A stretch of DNA of 64,000 nucleotides from Pseudomonas sp. ADAK13 (GTDB taxonomy: Bacteria; Pseudomonadota; Gammaproteobacteria; Pseudomonadales; Pseudomonadaceae): contig NZ_CP052860.1 in assembly GCF_012935715.1 (NCBI RefSeq), forward strand, positions 744,001-808,000. Reading direction: 5' to 3'. Positions 1 to 10,166 of this stretch are shown here, in pieces. A program made the position numbers and the translations under genes. Under the pieces are notes generated by a model. The model was not told where the DNA came from and did not search any database. It worked only from the letters and a program-made list of their open reading frames with translations. Each line of letters opens with the position of its first letter. The first letter of the stretch is position 1.

Positions 1-1
1 T

Positions 2-1060
2 CTACCAGGGGAATTGGAGCTGCTCGTTGCCGCTGCTCAAATCCAGCAATCGCACGCCGATCCCCAGCAATCGTACCGGCTTGCCGCCACGATTGAACGC
101 CTGGGTCAGCAACTGCCGGTAACTCTCCAGGTCCCTCCCTGCCCCGGCCTGCTCCAGGGTTGTCTGGGTAAAGTCGTGAAATTTCACTTTGACGAACGGC
201 TTGCCCGCCCGGTAGCTGCTGTCGATGCGCGCCATGCGCCCGGCCAGGGTTTCCATCAGTTCAGGCAATTTTTCCAGGCAACTGGGCAGATCCGGTAGAT
301 CCACATCGTAGGTATTTTCCACGCTGATGGACTGCCGGCGGCTGTCGTTCTGCACCACACGGTCATCAATCCCACGGGCCAGGCTCCAAAGACGCTCGCC
401 GAAGCTGCCAAATTCACGCACCAGCGCCAGCTTGTTCCACTCCCGCAGCTGCAGACAATCCTCAATCCCCAGACGCGCCAGTTTGTCGGCGGTGACCTTG
501 CCCACGCCGTGGAGCTTTTTCACCGGGAGTGCCGAGACAAAGTCTTCGACCTGATCCGGGGTGATCACAAACAATCCGTTGGGCTTTTTCCAGTCGCTGG
601 CGATCTTGGCGAGGAACTTGTTCGGCGCCACGCCCGCAGAAACGGTGATGTGCAACTGGTTGGAGACCCGCCGACGAATGTCCTGGGCAATGCGCGTGGC
701 GCTGCCGCCGAAATGCGGGCTGTCGGAGACGTCCAGGTAGGCTTCGTCCAGGGACAACGGCTCGATCAGGTCGGTGTAGTCGCGAAAGATCGTCTGGATT
801 TCCTTCGACGCTTCTTTATAGGCGTCCATGCGCGGCTTGACGATGGTCAAGTCCGGGCACAGCTTCAAGGCGTGCCGGGACGACATGGCCGAGCGCACCC
901 CGTAGGCCCGGGCTTCATAGTTGCAGGTGGCGATCACTCCGCGACGGTCTGCCGAGCCGCCCACCGCCAGAGGCTTTTGCGCCAGGGTCGGGTCGTCGCG
1001 CATCTCGATGGCGGCGTAGAAGCAATCACAGTCGACGTGGATGATTTTGCGCTGCGTCAT
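2..1060 (-). CDS. dinB: DNA polymerase IV (Y-family translesion polymerase)
   Basis: Error-prone translesion DNA polymerase of the SOS response. The 352-residue protein opens with the Y-family palm motif IIHVDCDCFYAAIE and has the second catalytic motif SLDEAYLD; by alignment with E. coli Pol IV the metal ligands are Asp10 and Asp105/Glu106. A helix-hairpin-helix stretch (KLHGVGKVTADKLARLGI) follows in the thumb. I start at MTQRK rather than the upstream in-frame Met because homologues begin there. The gene is complete: its stop lies at bases 2-4. A LexA-type box lies about 60 bases upstream, which fits SOS control. Function is from the family; the motifs are seen directly. Confidence 0.96.
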   Translation of the reverse strand: MTQRKIIHVDCDCFYAAIEMRDDPTLAQKPLAVGGSADRRGVIATCNYEARAYGVRSAMSSRHALKLCPDLTIVKPRMDAYKEASKEIQTIFRDYTDLIEPLSLDEAYLDVSDSPHFGGSATRIAQDIRRRVSNQLHITVSAGVAPNKFLAKIASDWKKPNGLFVITPDQVEDFVSALPVKKLHGVGKVTADKLARLGIEDCLQLREWNKLALVREFGSFGERLWSLARGIDDRVVQNDSRRQSISVENTYDVDLPDLPSCLEKLPELMETLAGRMARIDSSYRAGKPFVKVKFHDFTQTTLEQAGAGRDLESYRQLLTQAFNRGGKPVRLLGIGVRLLDLSSGNEQLQFPW

Positions 1061-1117
1061 ATATAAGGCAGTGGTTTCGGGCAGAAAACGAACAGGTGGG
1101 CAGTATCTCACTCACAC

Positions 1118-1133
1118 CTGTATATAGCACCAG
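1118..1133. promoter_or_regulatory. LexA (SOS) box upstream of dinB
   Basis: The 16-mer CTGTATATAGCACCAG matches the LexA consensus CTG-N10-CAG with the preferred TATATA core. It lies 58 bases upstream of the dinB start codon, as expected for an SOS-repressed promoter. Confidence 0.8.
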
Positions 1134-1310
1134 TAGTTTGAATCTTCCGCCTAAGCGGTAGGAAAATTCGCAGATGAATTCATTTTCTCAATCGAAAACC
1201 ACCCCCCAATAGAGCTGAAAGCCTCGGCCAGACTGGCCCCGCGGCCTATCAAGGGGTCGCCTTGGAGAGCTAACCGATTGAACCACAAGCGCTTTTCTTT
1301 GAATCAGCGG

Positions 1311-1338
1311 TTGACACACCCGCGTTCCTCTGTAGAAT
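1311..1338 (+). promoter_or_regulatory. Sigma-70 promoter of first initiator tRNA gene
   Basis: A perfect -35 TTGACA (1311-1316) and a -10 TAGAAT (1333-1338) are separated by 16 bases and end 13 bases before the tRNA. The same arrangement is repeated exactly 283 bases downstream for the second copy. Confidence 0.85.
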
Positions 1339-1351
1339 GCCGACACACAGA

Positions 1352-1428
<77 letters not shown>

Positions 1429-1434
1429 AACATC

Positions 1435-1466
1435 AAAAAAGGCTACTCGAAAGAGTGGCCTTTTTT
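1435..1466 (+). terminator. Intrinsic terminator after tRNA-fMet copy 1
   Basis: Imperfect hairpin with arms AAAAAAGGC and GCCTTTTTT around CTACTCGAAAGAGTG, followed by a T run. Confidence 0.85.
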
Positions 1467-1593
1467 GTGCCTGTCTGTTTTAGCGCCCTTTTCGATTGTC
1501 TGACAAAAAACCTTTCCCAATCGCGCACTTACCGCTCGTGCGTGACAATTTGACGCTTATTCGCACTTATTTGACCCATCAGCCGATTAACGG

Positions 1594-1621
1594 TTGACAC
1601 CCTGCCGTTGCTCTGTAGAAT
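1594..1621 (+). promoter_or_regulatory. Sigma-70 promoter of second initiator tRNA gene
   Basis: TTGACA (1594-1599), 16-base spacer, TAGAAT (1616-1621): the same elements and spacing as for copy 1. Confidence 0.85.
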
Positions 1622-1634
1622 GCCGCCACACAGA

Positions 1635-1711
<77 letters not shown>

Positions 1712-1717
1712 AACATC

Positions 1718-1749
1718 AAAAAAGGCTGCTCGAAAGAGTGGCCTTTTTT
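1718..1749 (+). terminator. Intrinsic terminator after tRNA-fMet copy 2
   Basis: Same hairpin as after copy 1, with one base changed in the loop side (GGCTGCTCG for GGCTACTCG), followed by a T run. Confidence 0.85.
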
Positions 1750-1991
1750 GTATCTGACGAAAAAGTCCTTTTGAAACAATGGCATGGCATCTTTCATGAA
1801 ACCGTACACGGTTTGTAGAGTCCATCTCATTGCAAGCTATGCTAAGTCTTCAAGCACTGTCCTTCTACGACCAATGGGCGCTGTCGCTGCACTTCGCGAT
1901 ACGCGTTAATATTTGTAATTATTTTGTCCATAGGGATTGGTAACTTGGCTGGATACCTCCATCCTGTCGCGCACAATCCACGAGGTGATTG

Positions 1992-4634
1992 ATGCGCGCC
2001 AACTCGTCTGAACCACAAGACACTGTCACAGCGACACAACCGATCACTCCCACCCGTTTGCGCTGGCTGGATCTGTTGAGCAAATACCGCCAACCCATCG
2101 GGCTGGCCGTCACCTTGTTGCTGTTCGCAATCGCCCTTATCGCCTGTCGCCACCTGCTGCTTGAGCTGGACTTGTACGCGCTCCACGACTCGATCCTGGA
2201 AGTGCCGAAACCTGCACTGCTGGGCGCATTCGGTGCCGCTGTCGCCGGCTTTATCATTTTGTTGGGCTATGAATTTTCCGGCGCCCGCTATGCCGGCGTG
2301 AAACTGCCGGCCAAGACCCTGGCCTACGGCGGCTTTACCGCCTTCGCCATAGGCAATGCGATTGGCCTGTCGATGCTCTCGGGCGGTTCGGTTCGCTACC
2401 GTTTATATGCACGGTATGGCATCGGCGCCTCCGAAGTGGCGCGCATGACCGTGTTTGCCAGCCTGGCACTGGGTTGTGCCCTGCCGCCACTGGCTGCGCT
2501 GGCCACCTTGAGCAACCTGCCCGCCGCGTCCAACGCGCTGCATTTACCGGCCAGCCTGCTAGGCAGTATCGCCGGCGCGGTGCTGTTGCTGACAGCAGCG
2601 CTGTGTATCGGCATCTACCGCCGTCGCCTGCCGGAACAACCGTACCCCGACAACCTGCTGGTCAAGGCCGGGCGCCGCACCCTGCGCCTGCCGGGCCGTC
2701 GCCTGACCTTCCTGCAACTGATCATCACCGCCCTCGACGTCGCCGCCGCCGCCACCGTGCTGTATATGCTGCTGCCGGAAGCGCCGCCCTTTGGCCCGTT
2801 CCTGCTGGTGTACCTGCTGGCCCTGGCCGCCGGCGTGCTCAGCCATGTACCGGGCGGCGTCGGGGTGTTCGAAGCGATCCTGCTGGCGGCCTTTGCCGAC
2901 AAGCTCGGCGCCGCACCACTGGCTGCCGCATTGCTGCTGTACCGGATGATCTACGTGGTGCTGCCGCTGTTGATCGCCTGTGTGTTCCTGCTGGTCAACG
3001 AAGCCCAGCGCCTGTTCCAGACGCAACAAAGCCTGCGGGCGGCCTCCGGCCTCGCGGCACCGATCCTGGCCGTACTGGTTTTTTTGTCCGGCGTGGTCCT
3101 GCTGTTTTCCGGCGCAACCCCGGAAATCGACTCACGCCTGGAAAACATCGGCTTCCTGATTCCTCATCGCCTGATTGACGCTTCGCACTTTGGTGCCAGC
3201 CTGATCGGCGTGCTCTGCCTGTTGCTCGCACAAGGCCTGCGTCGCCGGTTGTCCGCCGCGTGGATGCTGACCATGGTGCTGCTGCTGACCGGCGCCCTGC
3301 TCTCGCTGCTCAAGGGTTTCGACTGGGAAGAAGCCAGCCTGATGACCATGACGGCGGTGCTGCTGGCGATCTTTCGGCGCTCGTTCTATCGCGCCAGCCG
3401 CCTGACCGAACTACCGTTCTCGCCGCTGTACCTGGTGGCCAGCGTGTGCGTGCTCGGCGCGTCGATCTGGCTGCTGCTGTTTGCCTATCAGGATGTGCCT
3501 TACAGCCATCAGCTGTGGTGGCAGTTCACCCTCGACGCCAACGCCCCGCGTGGCCTGCGCTCGCTGCTGGGCGCTGCCGTGGTGCTGGTGGTGGTCTCGC
3601 TGACCTGGCTGCTGCGCACGGCGCGCCCGATCATCCACCTGCCGACACCGGATGAACTGGAGCGCGCCACCAAGATCCTGATGAACTCGGCGCAACCCGA
3701 TGGCGGCCTGGCACTGACCGGCGACAAAGCCCTGCTGTTTCACCCCAACGACGAGGCGTTCCTGATGTACGCCCGTCGCGGTCGCAGCCTGGTGGCCTTG
3801 TATGACCCGATCGGCCCGACCCTGCAACGGGCCGAGATGATCTGGCAGTTCCGTGACCTGTGTGATATTCACCATGCCCGCCCGGTGTTCTACCAGGTGC
3901 GCGCAGAGAACCTGCCGTACTACATGGACATCGGCCTGACCGCGATCAAGCTGGGTGAAGAAGCCCGGGTCGACCTGAAACGCTTTGACCTGGAAGCCAA
4001 GGGCAAAGAGATGAAGGACCTGCGCTACACCTGGAACCGCGGGACCCGCGATGGCCTGTCCCTGGAGATCCACGAACCCGGCCAGGCCCCGATGGAGGAG
4101 CTGAAAGTCATCTCCGACGCGTGGCTGACAGGCAAGAACGTGCGGGAAAAAGGCTTTTCCCTGGGACGATTCAGCGACGACTACCTCAAGCACTTTCGCA
4201 TTGCGATCATTCGCTTCGAAGGGCGCCCGGTAGCGTTTGCGAACCTGCTTGAGACCTACAGCCATGACCTGGCCAGTCTCGACCTGATGCGTGCGCACCC
4301 GGACGCGCCGAAGTTGACCATGGAATTCATGATGGTCGGCCTGATTCAACATTATAAGAACCATGGCTACGCCCGCTTCAGCCTCGGCATGGTGCCGTTG
4401 TCGGGCCTGCAACCACGACGTGGCGCCCCGCTGACCCAACGCCTGGGCTCGATGGTGTTCCGCCGTGGCGAGCAACTGTATAACTTCCAAGGCTTGCGCC
4501 GCTTCAAAGACAAGTTCCAGCCTGACTGGGAACCCCGTTATATGGCCGTGCCCGCAGGACTTGATCCGCTGGTGGCACTGGCCGACACCGCCGCCCTGAT
4601 TGCGGGCGGCTTGACTGGATTGGTGAAACGCTGA
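1992..4634 (+). CDS. mprF: MprF-type aminoacyl-phosphatidylglycerol synthase/flippase
   Basis: Transfers an amino acid from aminoacyl-tRNA to phosphatidylglycerol at the inner membrane, reducing negative surface charge and raising resistance to cationic peptides. The 880-residue protein has the family layout: an N-terminal flippase-like part with many hydrophobic segments to about residue 540, then a soluble C-terminal aminoacyl-transfer domain (about 550-860; GNAT-like, DUF2156). The P. aeruginosa homologue makes alanyl-PG, so alanine is the likely substrate, but specificity cannot be read from the sequence. The ATG at 1992 follows GAGGTGATTG; a TTG at 1989 is possible. Its stop overlaps the next start by one base (TGATG), so the two genes form an operon. 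Confidence 0.93.
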   Translation: MRANSSEPQDTVTATQPITPTRLRWLDLLSKYRQPIGLAVTLLLFAIALIACRHLLLELDLYALHDSILEVPKPALLGAFGAAVAGFIILLGYEFSGARYAGVKLPAKTLAYGGFTAFAIGNAIGLSMLSGGSVRYRLYARYGIGASEVARMTVFASLALGCALPPLAALATLSNLPAASNALHLPASLLGSIAGAVLLLTAALCIGIYRRRLPEQPYPDNLLVKAGRRTLRLPGRRLTFLQLIITALDVAAAATVLYMLLPEAPPFGPFLLVYLLALAAGVLSHVPGGVGVFEAILLAAFADKLGAAPLAAALLLYRMIYVVLPLLIACVFLLVNEAQRLFQTQQSLRAASGLAAPILAVLVFLSGVVLLFSGATPEIDSRLENIGFLIPHRLIDASHFGASLIGVLCLLLAQGLRRRLSAAWMLTMVLLLTGALLSLLKGFDWEEASLMTMTAVLLAIFRRSFYRASRLTELPFSPLYLVASVCVLGASIWLLLFAYQDVPYSHQLWWQFTLDANAPRGLRSLLGAAVVLVVVSLTWLLRTARPIIHLPTPDELERATKILMNSAQPDGGLALTGDKALLFHPNDEAFLMYARRGRSLVALYDPIGPTLQRAEMIWQFRDLCDIHHARPVFYQVRAENLPYYMDIGLTAIKLGEEARVDLKRFDLEAKGKEMKDLRYTWNRGTRDGLSLEIHEPGQAPMEELKVISDAWLTGKNVREKGFSLGRFSDDYLKHFRIAIIRFEGRPVAFANLLETYSHDLASLDLMRAHPDAPKLTMEFMMVGLIQHYKNHGYARFSLGMVPLSGLQPRRGAPLTQRLGSMVFRRGEQLYNFQGLRRFKDKFQPDWEPRYMAVPAGLDPLVALADTAALIAGGLTGLVKR

Positions 4635-5920
4635 TGATTCGACGCTCCTGGCGGTATGTATTGGCATTTTTGGTGGTACTGGCACTGATTCTCGGTGGCG
4701 GTTACTGGTACTGGAACCGCCCTGCACCGCAACCGACTCTGGAACAACTGCCACAGGCCGATGGCACCGTCCTGACCCGCGTAACCCCGGGCACCGCGCC
4801 CAAGGCCCGCGTGGCCGTGGCCGTGCTGGCCGACGAAACCCTGACCGACAGCCAACTGATTGCCCTGAGCCAGGGCGGCGCGGCGCAGATCGTCCAGGTG
4901 ATCCTGCCCAAGGAAGACTGCAAGCTGCAGGAACAAGCCCTGCAGACCGCCCTCGGCCAGCTTAAAGGCCCGGCGACGCTGGTCAGCGGCATCGGCCCTG
5001 GCGCAGCCCTGGCCTGGCGCTGGCTGGCAGCTCAGAACGACGACAAGGCCAACGCCATCTCCGTCGGCTTCGCCCTGGCACAACCGGGCTGCAACGACCC
5101 GCTGCCGAAAACCTCGGCCCATGGCAGTTGGCTGGTGGCCTGGAACGATAACCCTGACGATGATGCTGCCAGTTTCGTACGCGACACACCGCGCGCCACC
5201 ACCAGCATCAGCGACTACGACGTTCACTACCCGCAAGTGCTGAACAACGAGCTGCGCAAGCAACTGGTGGGTTCGGACAACGGCGGCCTGGCGATCCCGG
5301 TGGTCGAAGTGCCTGCCGGTCAGGCCAAGGACACCGTCACCCTGTTCCTCTCCGGAGACGGCGGCTGGCGTGACCTGGACCGTGACGTGGCCGGAGAGAT
5401 GGCCAAGATCGGCTACCCGGTGGTCGGCATCGACACCCTGCGCTACTACTGGCAGCACAAGACCCCGGAACAAAGCGCCAAGGACCTCACCGAGCTGATG
5501 CAGCACTACCGGCAGAAGTGGGGCACCAAGCGCTTCGTGCTGACCGGCTACTCGTTCGGCGCCGACGTGCTGCCGGCCATCTACAACCGCCTGCCGGAAA
5601 GCGAGCAGCAGCGTGTAGACGCAATTATCCTGCTGGCCTTCGCCCGCACCGGCAGCTTCGAGATCGAAGTGGAAGGCTGGTTGGGCAACGCCGGCAAAGA
5701 AGCCGCCACCGGCCCGGAAATGGCCAAGCTGCCAGCGGCCAAAGTGGTGTGCATCTACGGTGCCGAAGAAGTCGATGAAAGCGGCTGTACCGACAAGACC
5801 GCCGTCGGCGAAGCGGTGAAGCTGCCTGGCGGCCATCACTTCGACGAGAATTACCCGGCGCTGGCCCAGCGCCTGGTGGACATCATCAATAAGCGCCAAG
5901 GCACCCCCAAGGCCGAATAA
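4634..5920 (+). CDS. Alanyl-phosphatidylglycerol hydrolase, VirJ/AcvB family
   Basis: Periplasmic alpha/beta hydrolase encoded directly behind mprF. P. aeruginosa has the same pair (PA0920/PA0919), where the second protein removes alanine from alanyl-PG and so resets lipid modification. The 428-residue protein starts with a signal-anchor (RRSWRYVLAFLVVLALILGG) and has a GYSFGAD nucleophile elbow with Ser307. An upstream FLSGDGGW motif is typical of the VirJ fold, and a late GGHHFDEN segment supplies the likely catalytic His. Translation is probably coupled to mprF through the TGATG overlap. Substrate is inferred from the neighbour and the P. aeruginosa work. Confidence 0.85.
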   Translation: MIRRSWRYVLAFLVVLALILGGGYWYWNRPAPQPTLEQLPQADGTVLTRVTPGTAPKARVAVAVLADETLTDSQLIALSQGGAAQIVQVILPKEDCKLQEQALQTALGQLKGPATLVSGIGPGAALAWRWLAAQNDDKANAISVGFALAQPGCNDPLPKTSAHGSWLVAWNDNPDDDAASFVRDTPRATTSISDYDVHYPQVLNNELRKQLVGSDNGGLAIPVVEVPAGQAKDTVTLFLSGDGGWRDLDRDVAGEMAKIGYPVVGIDTLRYYWQHKTPEQSAKDLTELMQHYRQKWGTKRFVLTGYSFGADVLPAIYNRLPESEQQRVDAIILLAFARTGSFEIEVEGWLGNAGKEAATGPEMAKLPAAKVVCIYGAEEVDESGCTDKTAVGEAVKLPGGHHFDENYPALAQRLVDIINKRQGTPKAE

Positions 5921-5928
5921 GCGCCCAC

Positions 5929-5968
5929 AAAAAAGCCCCCGCTGCCGCAAGGCACCGGGGGCTTTTTG
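5929..5968. terminator. Bidirectional intrinsic terminator
   Basis: Stem AGCCCCCG/CGGGGGCT with an A run before and a T run after. It serves both the mprF operon and the converging kup gene. Confidence 0.85.
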
Positions 5969-5974
5969 TTGGGC

Positions 5975-7876
5975 TTACATTTCTACCTGGGTACCCAGCT
6001 CGATCACCCGGTTAACCGGCAGCTTGAAGAAGCGCAGGTTGCCGTTGGCGTTCTTGAGCATGAAGGCGAACAACCCTTCGCGCCAGCGCGCCATGCCCTT
6101 GATGCGGGAAGCGATCACAGTCTCGCGGCTGAGGAAGTACGTGGTGCGCATCGGGCTGAAGTCCAGGTCATCCAGATGGCACAGCTTCAGGGCCTCGGGC
6201 ACGTCTGGCTCGTCGGTAAAGCCGAAATGCAGGATCACCCGGAAGAAGCCTTCGCCGTAGGCATCCACCTCAAAGCGACGTGCGACCGGCACTCGCGGAA
6301 TGTCTTCGTAGACCACCGTCAACAGCACCACTTGCTCGTGCAGTACCTGGTTATGCAACAGGTTGTGCAACAGCGCGTGGGGCACGGCATCGGGCCGCGC
6401 AGTGAGGAACACCGCCGTGCCCTGGACCCGGTGGGGCGGCTGCACACGGATACTGCTGATAAAGATCGGCAACGGCAGCCCCCCCTCATCCAGGCGGTCC
6501 ACCAGCAGTTGCTTGCCACGCTTCCACGTGGTCATCAGCACGAACAGCACAATCCCCGCGAGTACCGGAAAGGCACCACCCTGGACGATCTTCGGCACGT
6601 TGGCAGCAAAGTACAGCCCGTCCACCAACAGGCAGCAGACCAATACCGGGACCGCCAGTATGGGTGGCCATTTCCACAGCAGCAGCATTACCGCCGACAC
6701 CAGGATGGTGGTCATGAGCATCGTACCGGTCACCGCCACGCCGTAGGCCGAGGCCAGTGCATTGGAGGACTCAAAGCCCAGCACCAGCAGGATCACGCCA
6801 ACCATCAGCGACCAGTTCACCGCGCCGATGTAGATCTGGCCTTGTTCGGCGCTGGAGGTGTGCTGGATGTGCATGCGCGGGATATAACCGAGCTGGATCG
6901 CCTGGCGAGTCAGGGAGAACGCGCCGGAGATGACCGCCTGGGACGCGATCACCGTAGCCAGCGTGGACAACACCACCAGCGGGATCAGCGCCCAACTCGG
7001 CGCCAGCAGGTAGAACGGGTTGCGCGCGGCCTCAGGATCGCCGAGCAGCAAGGCGCCCTGGCCGAAATAATTGAGCACCAGCGCCGGCAACACCAGCATG
7101 AACCAGGCGCGAGCGATGGGTTTGCGACCGAAGTGGCCCATGTCGGCGTACAGCGCTTCGGCACCGGTCAGCGCCAGCACCACCGCACCGAGGATCGCCA
7201 CGCCAATACCCGGGTGGGCCTCGAAAAAACGCACGCCCCACATCGGGTTCATGGCGTTGAGCACTTCCGGATGCTGGGTGATGCCATAGGCGCCGAGGCC
7301 GCCCAGCACCAGGAACCAGGTCACCATTACCGGCCCGAACAACTTGCCGATGCGGTCGGTACCGTGTTTCTGGATCAGGAACAGGGCCACCAGCACAATC
7401 AGGGCGATCGGCACGACCCATTTTTCCAGGCCATCGAAGGCCAACTCCAGACCCTCAACCGCCGATAACACGGAAATCGCCGGGGTGATCATGCTGTCGC
7501 CGTAGAACAGCGCCGCGCCACACAGGCCACAAACCACCAGGAAACTGCGCAGCCGCTTACGCTCGCCCGCCGCCCGTCGCGCCAACGCGGTCAAGGCCAT
7601 GATGCCGCCTTCTCCCTGGTTATCGGCACGCAACACGAACAGCATGTATTTGATCGAGACCACCCAGATCAGCGACCAGAAGATCAGCGCCAGGATCCCC
7701 AGCACACCGTCATGGTTGACCTGAACCCCATAACCGCCGGTAAACACCTCTTTAAGGGTGTAGAGCGGGCTGGTGCCGATATCGCCATAAACCACCCCCA
7801 CCGCCGCCACCAGCATGCCGATCGGCTTTGCGTTGGACTGCTCGGCACCTGCTGCCTGACTACTTGCCTGACCCAT
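5975..7876 (-). CDS. kup: Low-affinity potassium transporter Kup
   Basis: Inner-membrane K+ uptake protein (K+/H+ symport) of the KUP/HAK/KT family. 633 residues, close to the usual 620-630: about twelve hydrophobic helices in the first 450 residues, then a cytosolic C-terminal domain. The family signature [17 protein letters not shown] lies near residue 30, and GGIMALTAL and [15 protein letters not shown] follow. I place the start at MGQASSQ, which has AGGAG seven bases upstream; the longer in-frame start would add residues not typical of the family. Convergent with the mprF operon, with a shared terminator, and divergent from rimO. Confidence 0.95.
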   Translation of the reverse strand: MGQASSQAAGAEQSNAKPIGMLVAAVGVVYGDIGTSPLYTLKEVFTGGYGVQVNHDGVLGILALIFWSLIWVVSIKYMLFVLRADNQGEGGIMALTALARRAAGERKRLRSFLVVCGLCGAALFYGDSMITPAISVLSAVEGLELAFDGLEKWVVPIALIVLVALFLIQKHGTDRIGKLFGPVMVTWFLVLGGLGAYGITQHPEVLNAMNPMWGVRFFEAHPGIGVAILGAVVLALTGAEALYADMGHFGRKPIARAWFMLVLPALVLNYFGQGALLLGDPEAARNPFYLLAPSWALIPLVVLSTLATVIASQAVISGAFSLTRQAIQLGYIPRMHIQHTSSAEQGQIYIGAVNWSLMVGVILLVLGFESSNALASAYGVAVTGTMLMTTILVSAVMLLLWKWPPILAVPVLVCCLLVDGLYFAANVPKIVQGGAFPVLAGIVLFVLMTTWKRGKQLLVDRLDEGGLPLPIFISSIRVQPPHRVQGTAVFLTARPDAVPHALLHNLLHNQVLHEQVVLLTVVYEDIPRVPVARRFEVDAYGEGFFRVILHFGFTDEPDVPEALKLCHLDDLDFSPMRTTYFLSRETVIASRIKGMARWREGLFAFMLKNANGNLRFFKLPVNRVIELGTQVEM

Positions 7877-8177
7877 CAACCACTCCTGCCCTTTGACCTG
7901 CGGTCTTTTATAAACAGCGCGCCTGCTGCGGGCGCCTATGCTGTCCACAGCATGCGCTGTTTTACTTCTCGTTACAGACGATTTATTGACCGAGGAAATT
8001 CACTCAGGTGCAACGGCGCGAAGCATAGCGCAGCACTCGTCGTATTTCCCTGCATAAAGCTGGTCAAGAGCGATTCCCGTCGCTAGAATTGCGCACTTTT
8101 TGATCAGAGGCGCGCTAAGCGCCCGTCCGCCGCCTTTCGTGCACGACTGGCGGCGTCATTCAATACCGAGGTTAGAC
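7877..8177. promoter_or_regulatory. Intergenic region between divergent kup and rimO
   Basis: About 300 bases with no convincing gene. It must hold the promoters of both kup (leftward) and rimO (rightward). I could not assign clear -35/-10 pairs. Confidence 0.5.
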
Positions 8178-9518
8178 ATGTCCACCACCATCGCAAAAGC
8201 CAACCCCAAGGTAGGCTTTGTATCCCTGGGCTGCCCAAAGGCTCTGGTCGACTCCGAACGCATCCTTACGCAGCTGCGCATGGAAGGTTATGACGTCGTG
8301 TCCACCTACCAGGACGCGGACGTGGTGGTGGTCAACACCTGCGGCTTCATTGACTCCGCCAAGGCAGAGTCCCTGGAAGTGATCGGCGAGGCCATCAAGG
8401 AAAACGGCAAGGTGATCGTCACCGGCTGCATGGGCGTGGAAGAAGGCAACATCCGCAACGTGCACCCGAGCGTGCTGGCCGTGACCGGCCCGCAGCAGTA
8501 CGAGCAGGTGGTCAACGCCGTTCACGATGTGGTGCCGCCGCGCCAGGACCACAACCCGCTGATCGACCTGGTGCCACCACAAGGCATCAAACTGACCCCG
8601 CGCCACTACGCCTACCTGAAGATTTCCGAAGGCTGCAACCACAGCTGCAGCTTCTGCATCATCCCGTCGATGCGCGGCAAGCTGGTGAGCCGCCCGGTGG
8701 GCGACGTCCTGGACGAGGCCCAGCGCCTGGTCAAATCCGGCGTCAAAGAGCTGCTGGTGATCTCCCAGGACACCAGCGCCTACGGCGTGGATGTCAAATA
8801 CCGCACCGGCTTCTGGAACGGCGCGCCGGTGAAAACCCGCATGACCGAACTCTGCGAAGCCCTGAGCAGCCTCGGCGTCTGGGTGCGCCTGCACTACGTT
8901 TATCCGTACCCGCACGTTGATGAGTTGATCCCGCTGATGGCCGCCGGCAAGATCCTGCCGTACCTGGACATCCCGTTCCAGCACGCCAGCCCGAAAATCC
9001 TCAAGGCCATGAAACGCCCGGCCTTCGAAGACAAGACCCTGGCGCGCATCAAGAACTGGCGCGAGATCTGCCCGGAACTGATCATCCGCTCCACTTTCAT
9101 CGTCGGCTTCCCGGGCGAGACCGAAGAAGACTTCCAGTACCTGCTGGACTGGCTGACCGAGGCCCAGCTGGACCGCGTTGGCTGCTTCCAGTACTCGCCG
9201 GTTGAAGGCGCGCCGGCCAACCTGCTGGACGCTGCGATCGTTCCGGACGACGTCAAGCAAGACCGTTGGGAGCGTTTCATGGCGCACCAACAGGCCATCA
9301 GCTCGGCACGCCTGCAACTGCGCATTGGCCGGGAAATCGAAGTACTGATCGACGAAGTCGACGAGCAAGGCGCGGTAGGCCGCTGCTTCTTCGACGCACC
9401 GGAAATCGACGGTAACGTGTTCATCGACGATGCCAGCGGTCTGAAGCCAGGCGACAAGGTCTGGTGCACGGTGACCGACGCCGACGAGTACGACCTGTGG
9501 GCTGAAAAACGCGCATAA
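8178..9518 (+). CDS. rimO: Ribosomal protein S12 methylthiotransferase RimO
   Basis: Radical-SAM enzyme that methylthiolates the conserved Asp of ribosomal protein S12. 446 residues (E. coli 441). N-terminal MTTase domain with cluster cysteines in [17 protein letters not shown] and TGCMG. The radical-SAM motif is [11 protein letters not shown] with Cys153, Cys157 and Cys160. A C-terminal TRAM domain begins near residue 380. Start chosen at MSTTIAK, where homologues begin; the longer ORF adds 26 unlikely residues. Followed by an intrinsic terminator. Confidence 0.97.
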   Translation: MSTTIAKANPKVGFVSLGCPKALVDSERILTQLRMEGYDVVSTYQDADVVVVNTCGFIDSAKAESLEVIGEAIKENGKVIVTGCMGVEEGNIRNVHPSVLAVTGPQQYEQVVNAVHDVVPPRQDHNPLIDLVPPQGIKLTPRHYAYLKISEGCNHSCSFCIIPSMRGKLVSRPVGDVLDEAQRLVKSGVKELLVISQDTSAYGVDVKYRTGFWNGAPVKTRMTELCEALSSLGVWVRLHYVYPYPHVDELIPLMAAGKILPYLDIPFQHASPKILKAMKRPAFEDKTLARIKNWREICPELIIRSTFIVGFPGETEEDFQYLLDWLTEAQLDRVGCFQYSPVEGAPANLLDAAIVPDDVKQDRWERFMAHQQAISSARLQLRIGREIEVLIDEVDEQGAVGRCFFDAPEIDGNVFIDDASGLKPGDKVWCTVTDADEYDLWAEKRA

Positions 9519-9532
9519 GGTGTAAAGAATTG

Positions 9533-9570
9533 AAAAAGCCCTGCTTCTGGACAAGATGCAGGGCTTTTTT
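9533..9570 (+). terminator. Intrinsic terminator after rimO
   Basis: Stem AAAGCCCTGC/GCAGGGCTTT with a T6 tail, 15 bases after the rimO stop. Confidence 0.88.
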
Positions 9571-9621
9571 AGGTCTATCGTTTTGCCCATCAGCGCCAAT
9601 CATCGGCAAGGGGCAGCGGGC

Positions 9622-10095
9622 ATGCGTCAGCATTCGGTTATCCATACACCCAAATCCAGCGACTATCAGGAACTGACCCTTATTTGGGAGGCATCGGTGC
9701 GGGCCACCCATGATTTCCTGCCGGACAGTTACATCGAGTTGCTGAAAAACCTGGTGCTGACCCGCTACCTCGACGCGGTGATGCTGATCTGCACCAAGGA
9801 CTCACGCCAGCGCATCACCGGGTTTGCCGGAGTGGCGGCGGGCAAGGTCGAGATGCTGTTTATCGACCCCGCGCACCGTGGCCAGGGCCTGGGACGGCAA
9901 TTGTTGCGCTATGCCATCGAGTGCATGAACGCCGACCAGTTGGACGTCAATGAGCAGAACCCGCAGGCCCTGGGCTTCTACTTCAAGCAGGGCTTCGAGG
10001 TGATCGGACGCACCGAGCATGACGGCATGGGGCAGCCCTATCCGTTGCTGCACATGCGTTTGCGCCAGGCCCAGCAACAGGCGCGCCGCGGCTAA
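9622..10095 (+). CDS. YjaB-like GNAT family N-acetyltransferase
   Basis: 157-residue acetyl-CoA-dependent acetyltransferase. It matches the E. coli YjaB pattern along its length: ATHDFLPDSY near the N-terminus, MLFIDPAHRGQGLGRQLL (acetyl-CoA binding, RGQGLG) in the middle, and VNEQNPQALGFYFKQGFEV near the end. The natural acceptor is unknown. Start at MRQHSV (9622), since residues upstream of it do not resemble the family. Confidence 0.85.
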   Translation: MRQHSVIHTPKSSDYQELTLIWEASVRATHDFLPDSYIELLKNLVLTRYLDAVMLICTKDSRQRITGFAGVAAGKVEMLFIDPAHRGQGLGRQLLRYAIECMNADQLDVNEQNPQALGFYFKQGFEVIGRTEHDGMGQPYPLLHMRLRQAQQQARRG

Positions 10096-10166
10096 ATGAA
10101 ATGGAGCCGGGATTAACCGGCGCCACACAGGTACAATAGCCGCCCCCTTTTGTTTCGGCCCTTGTC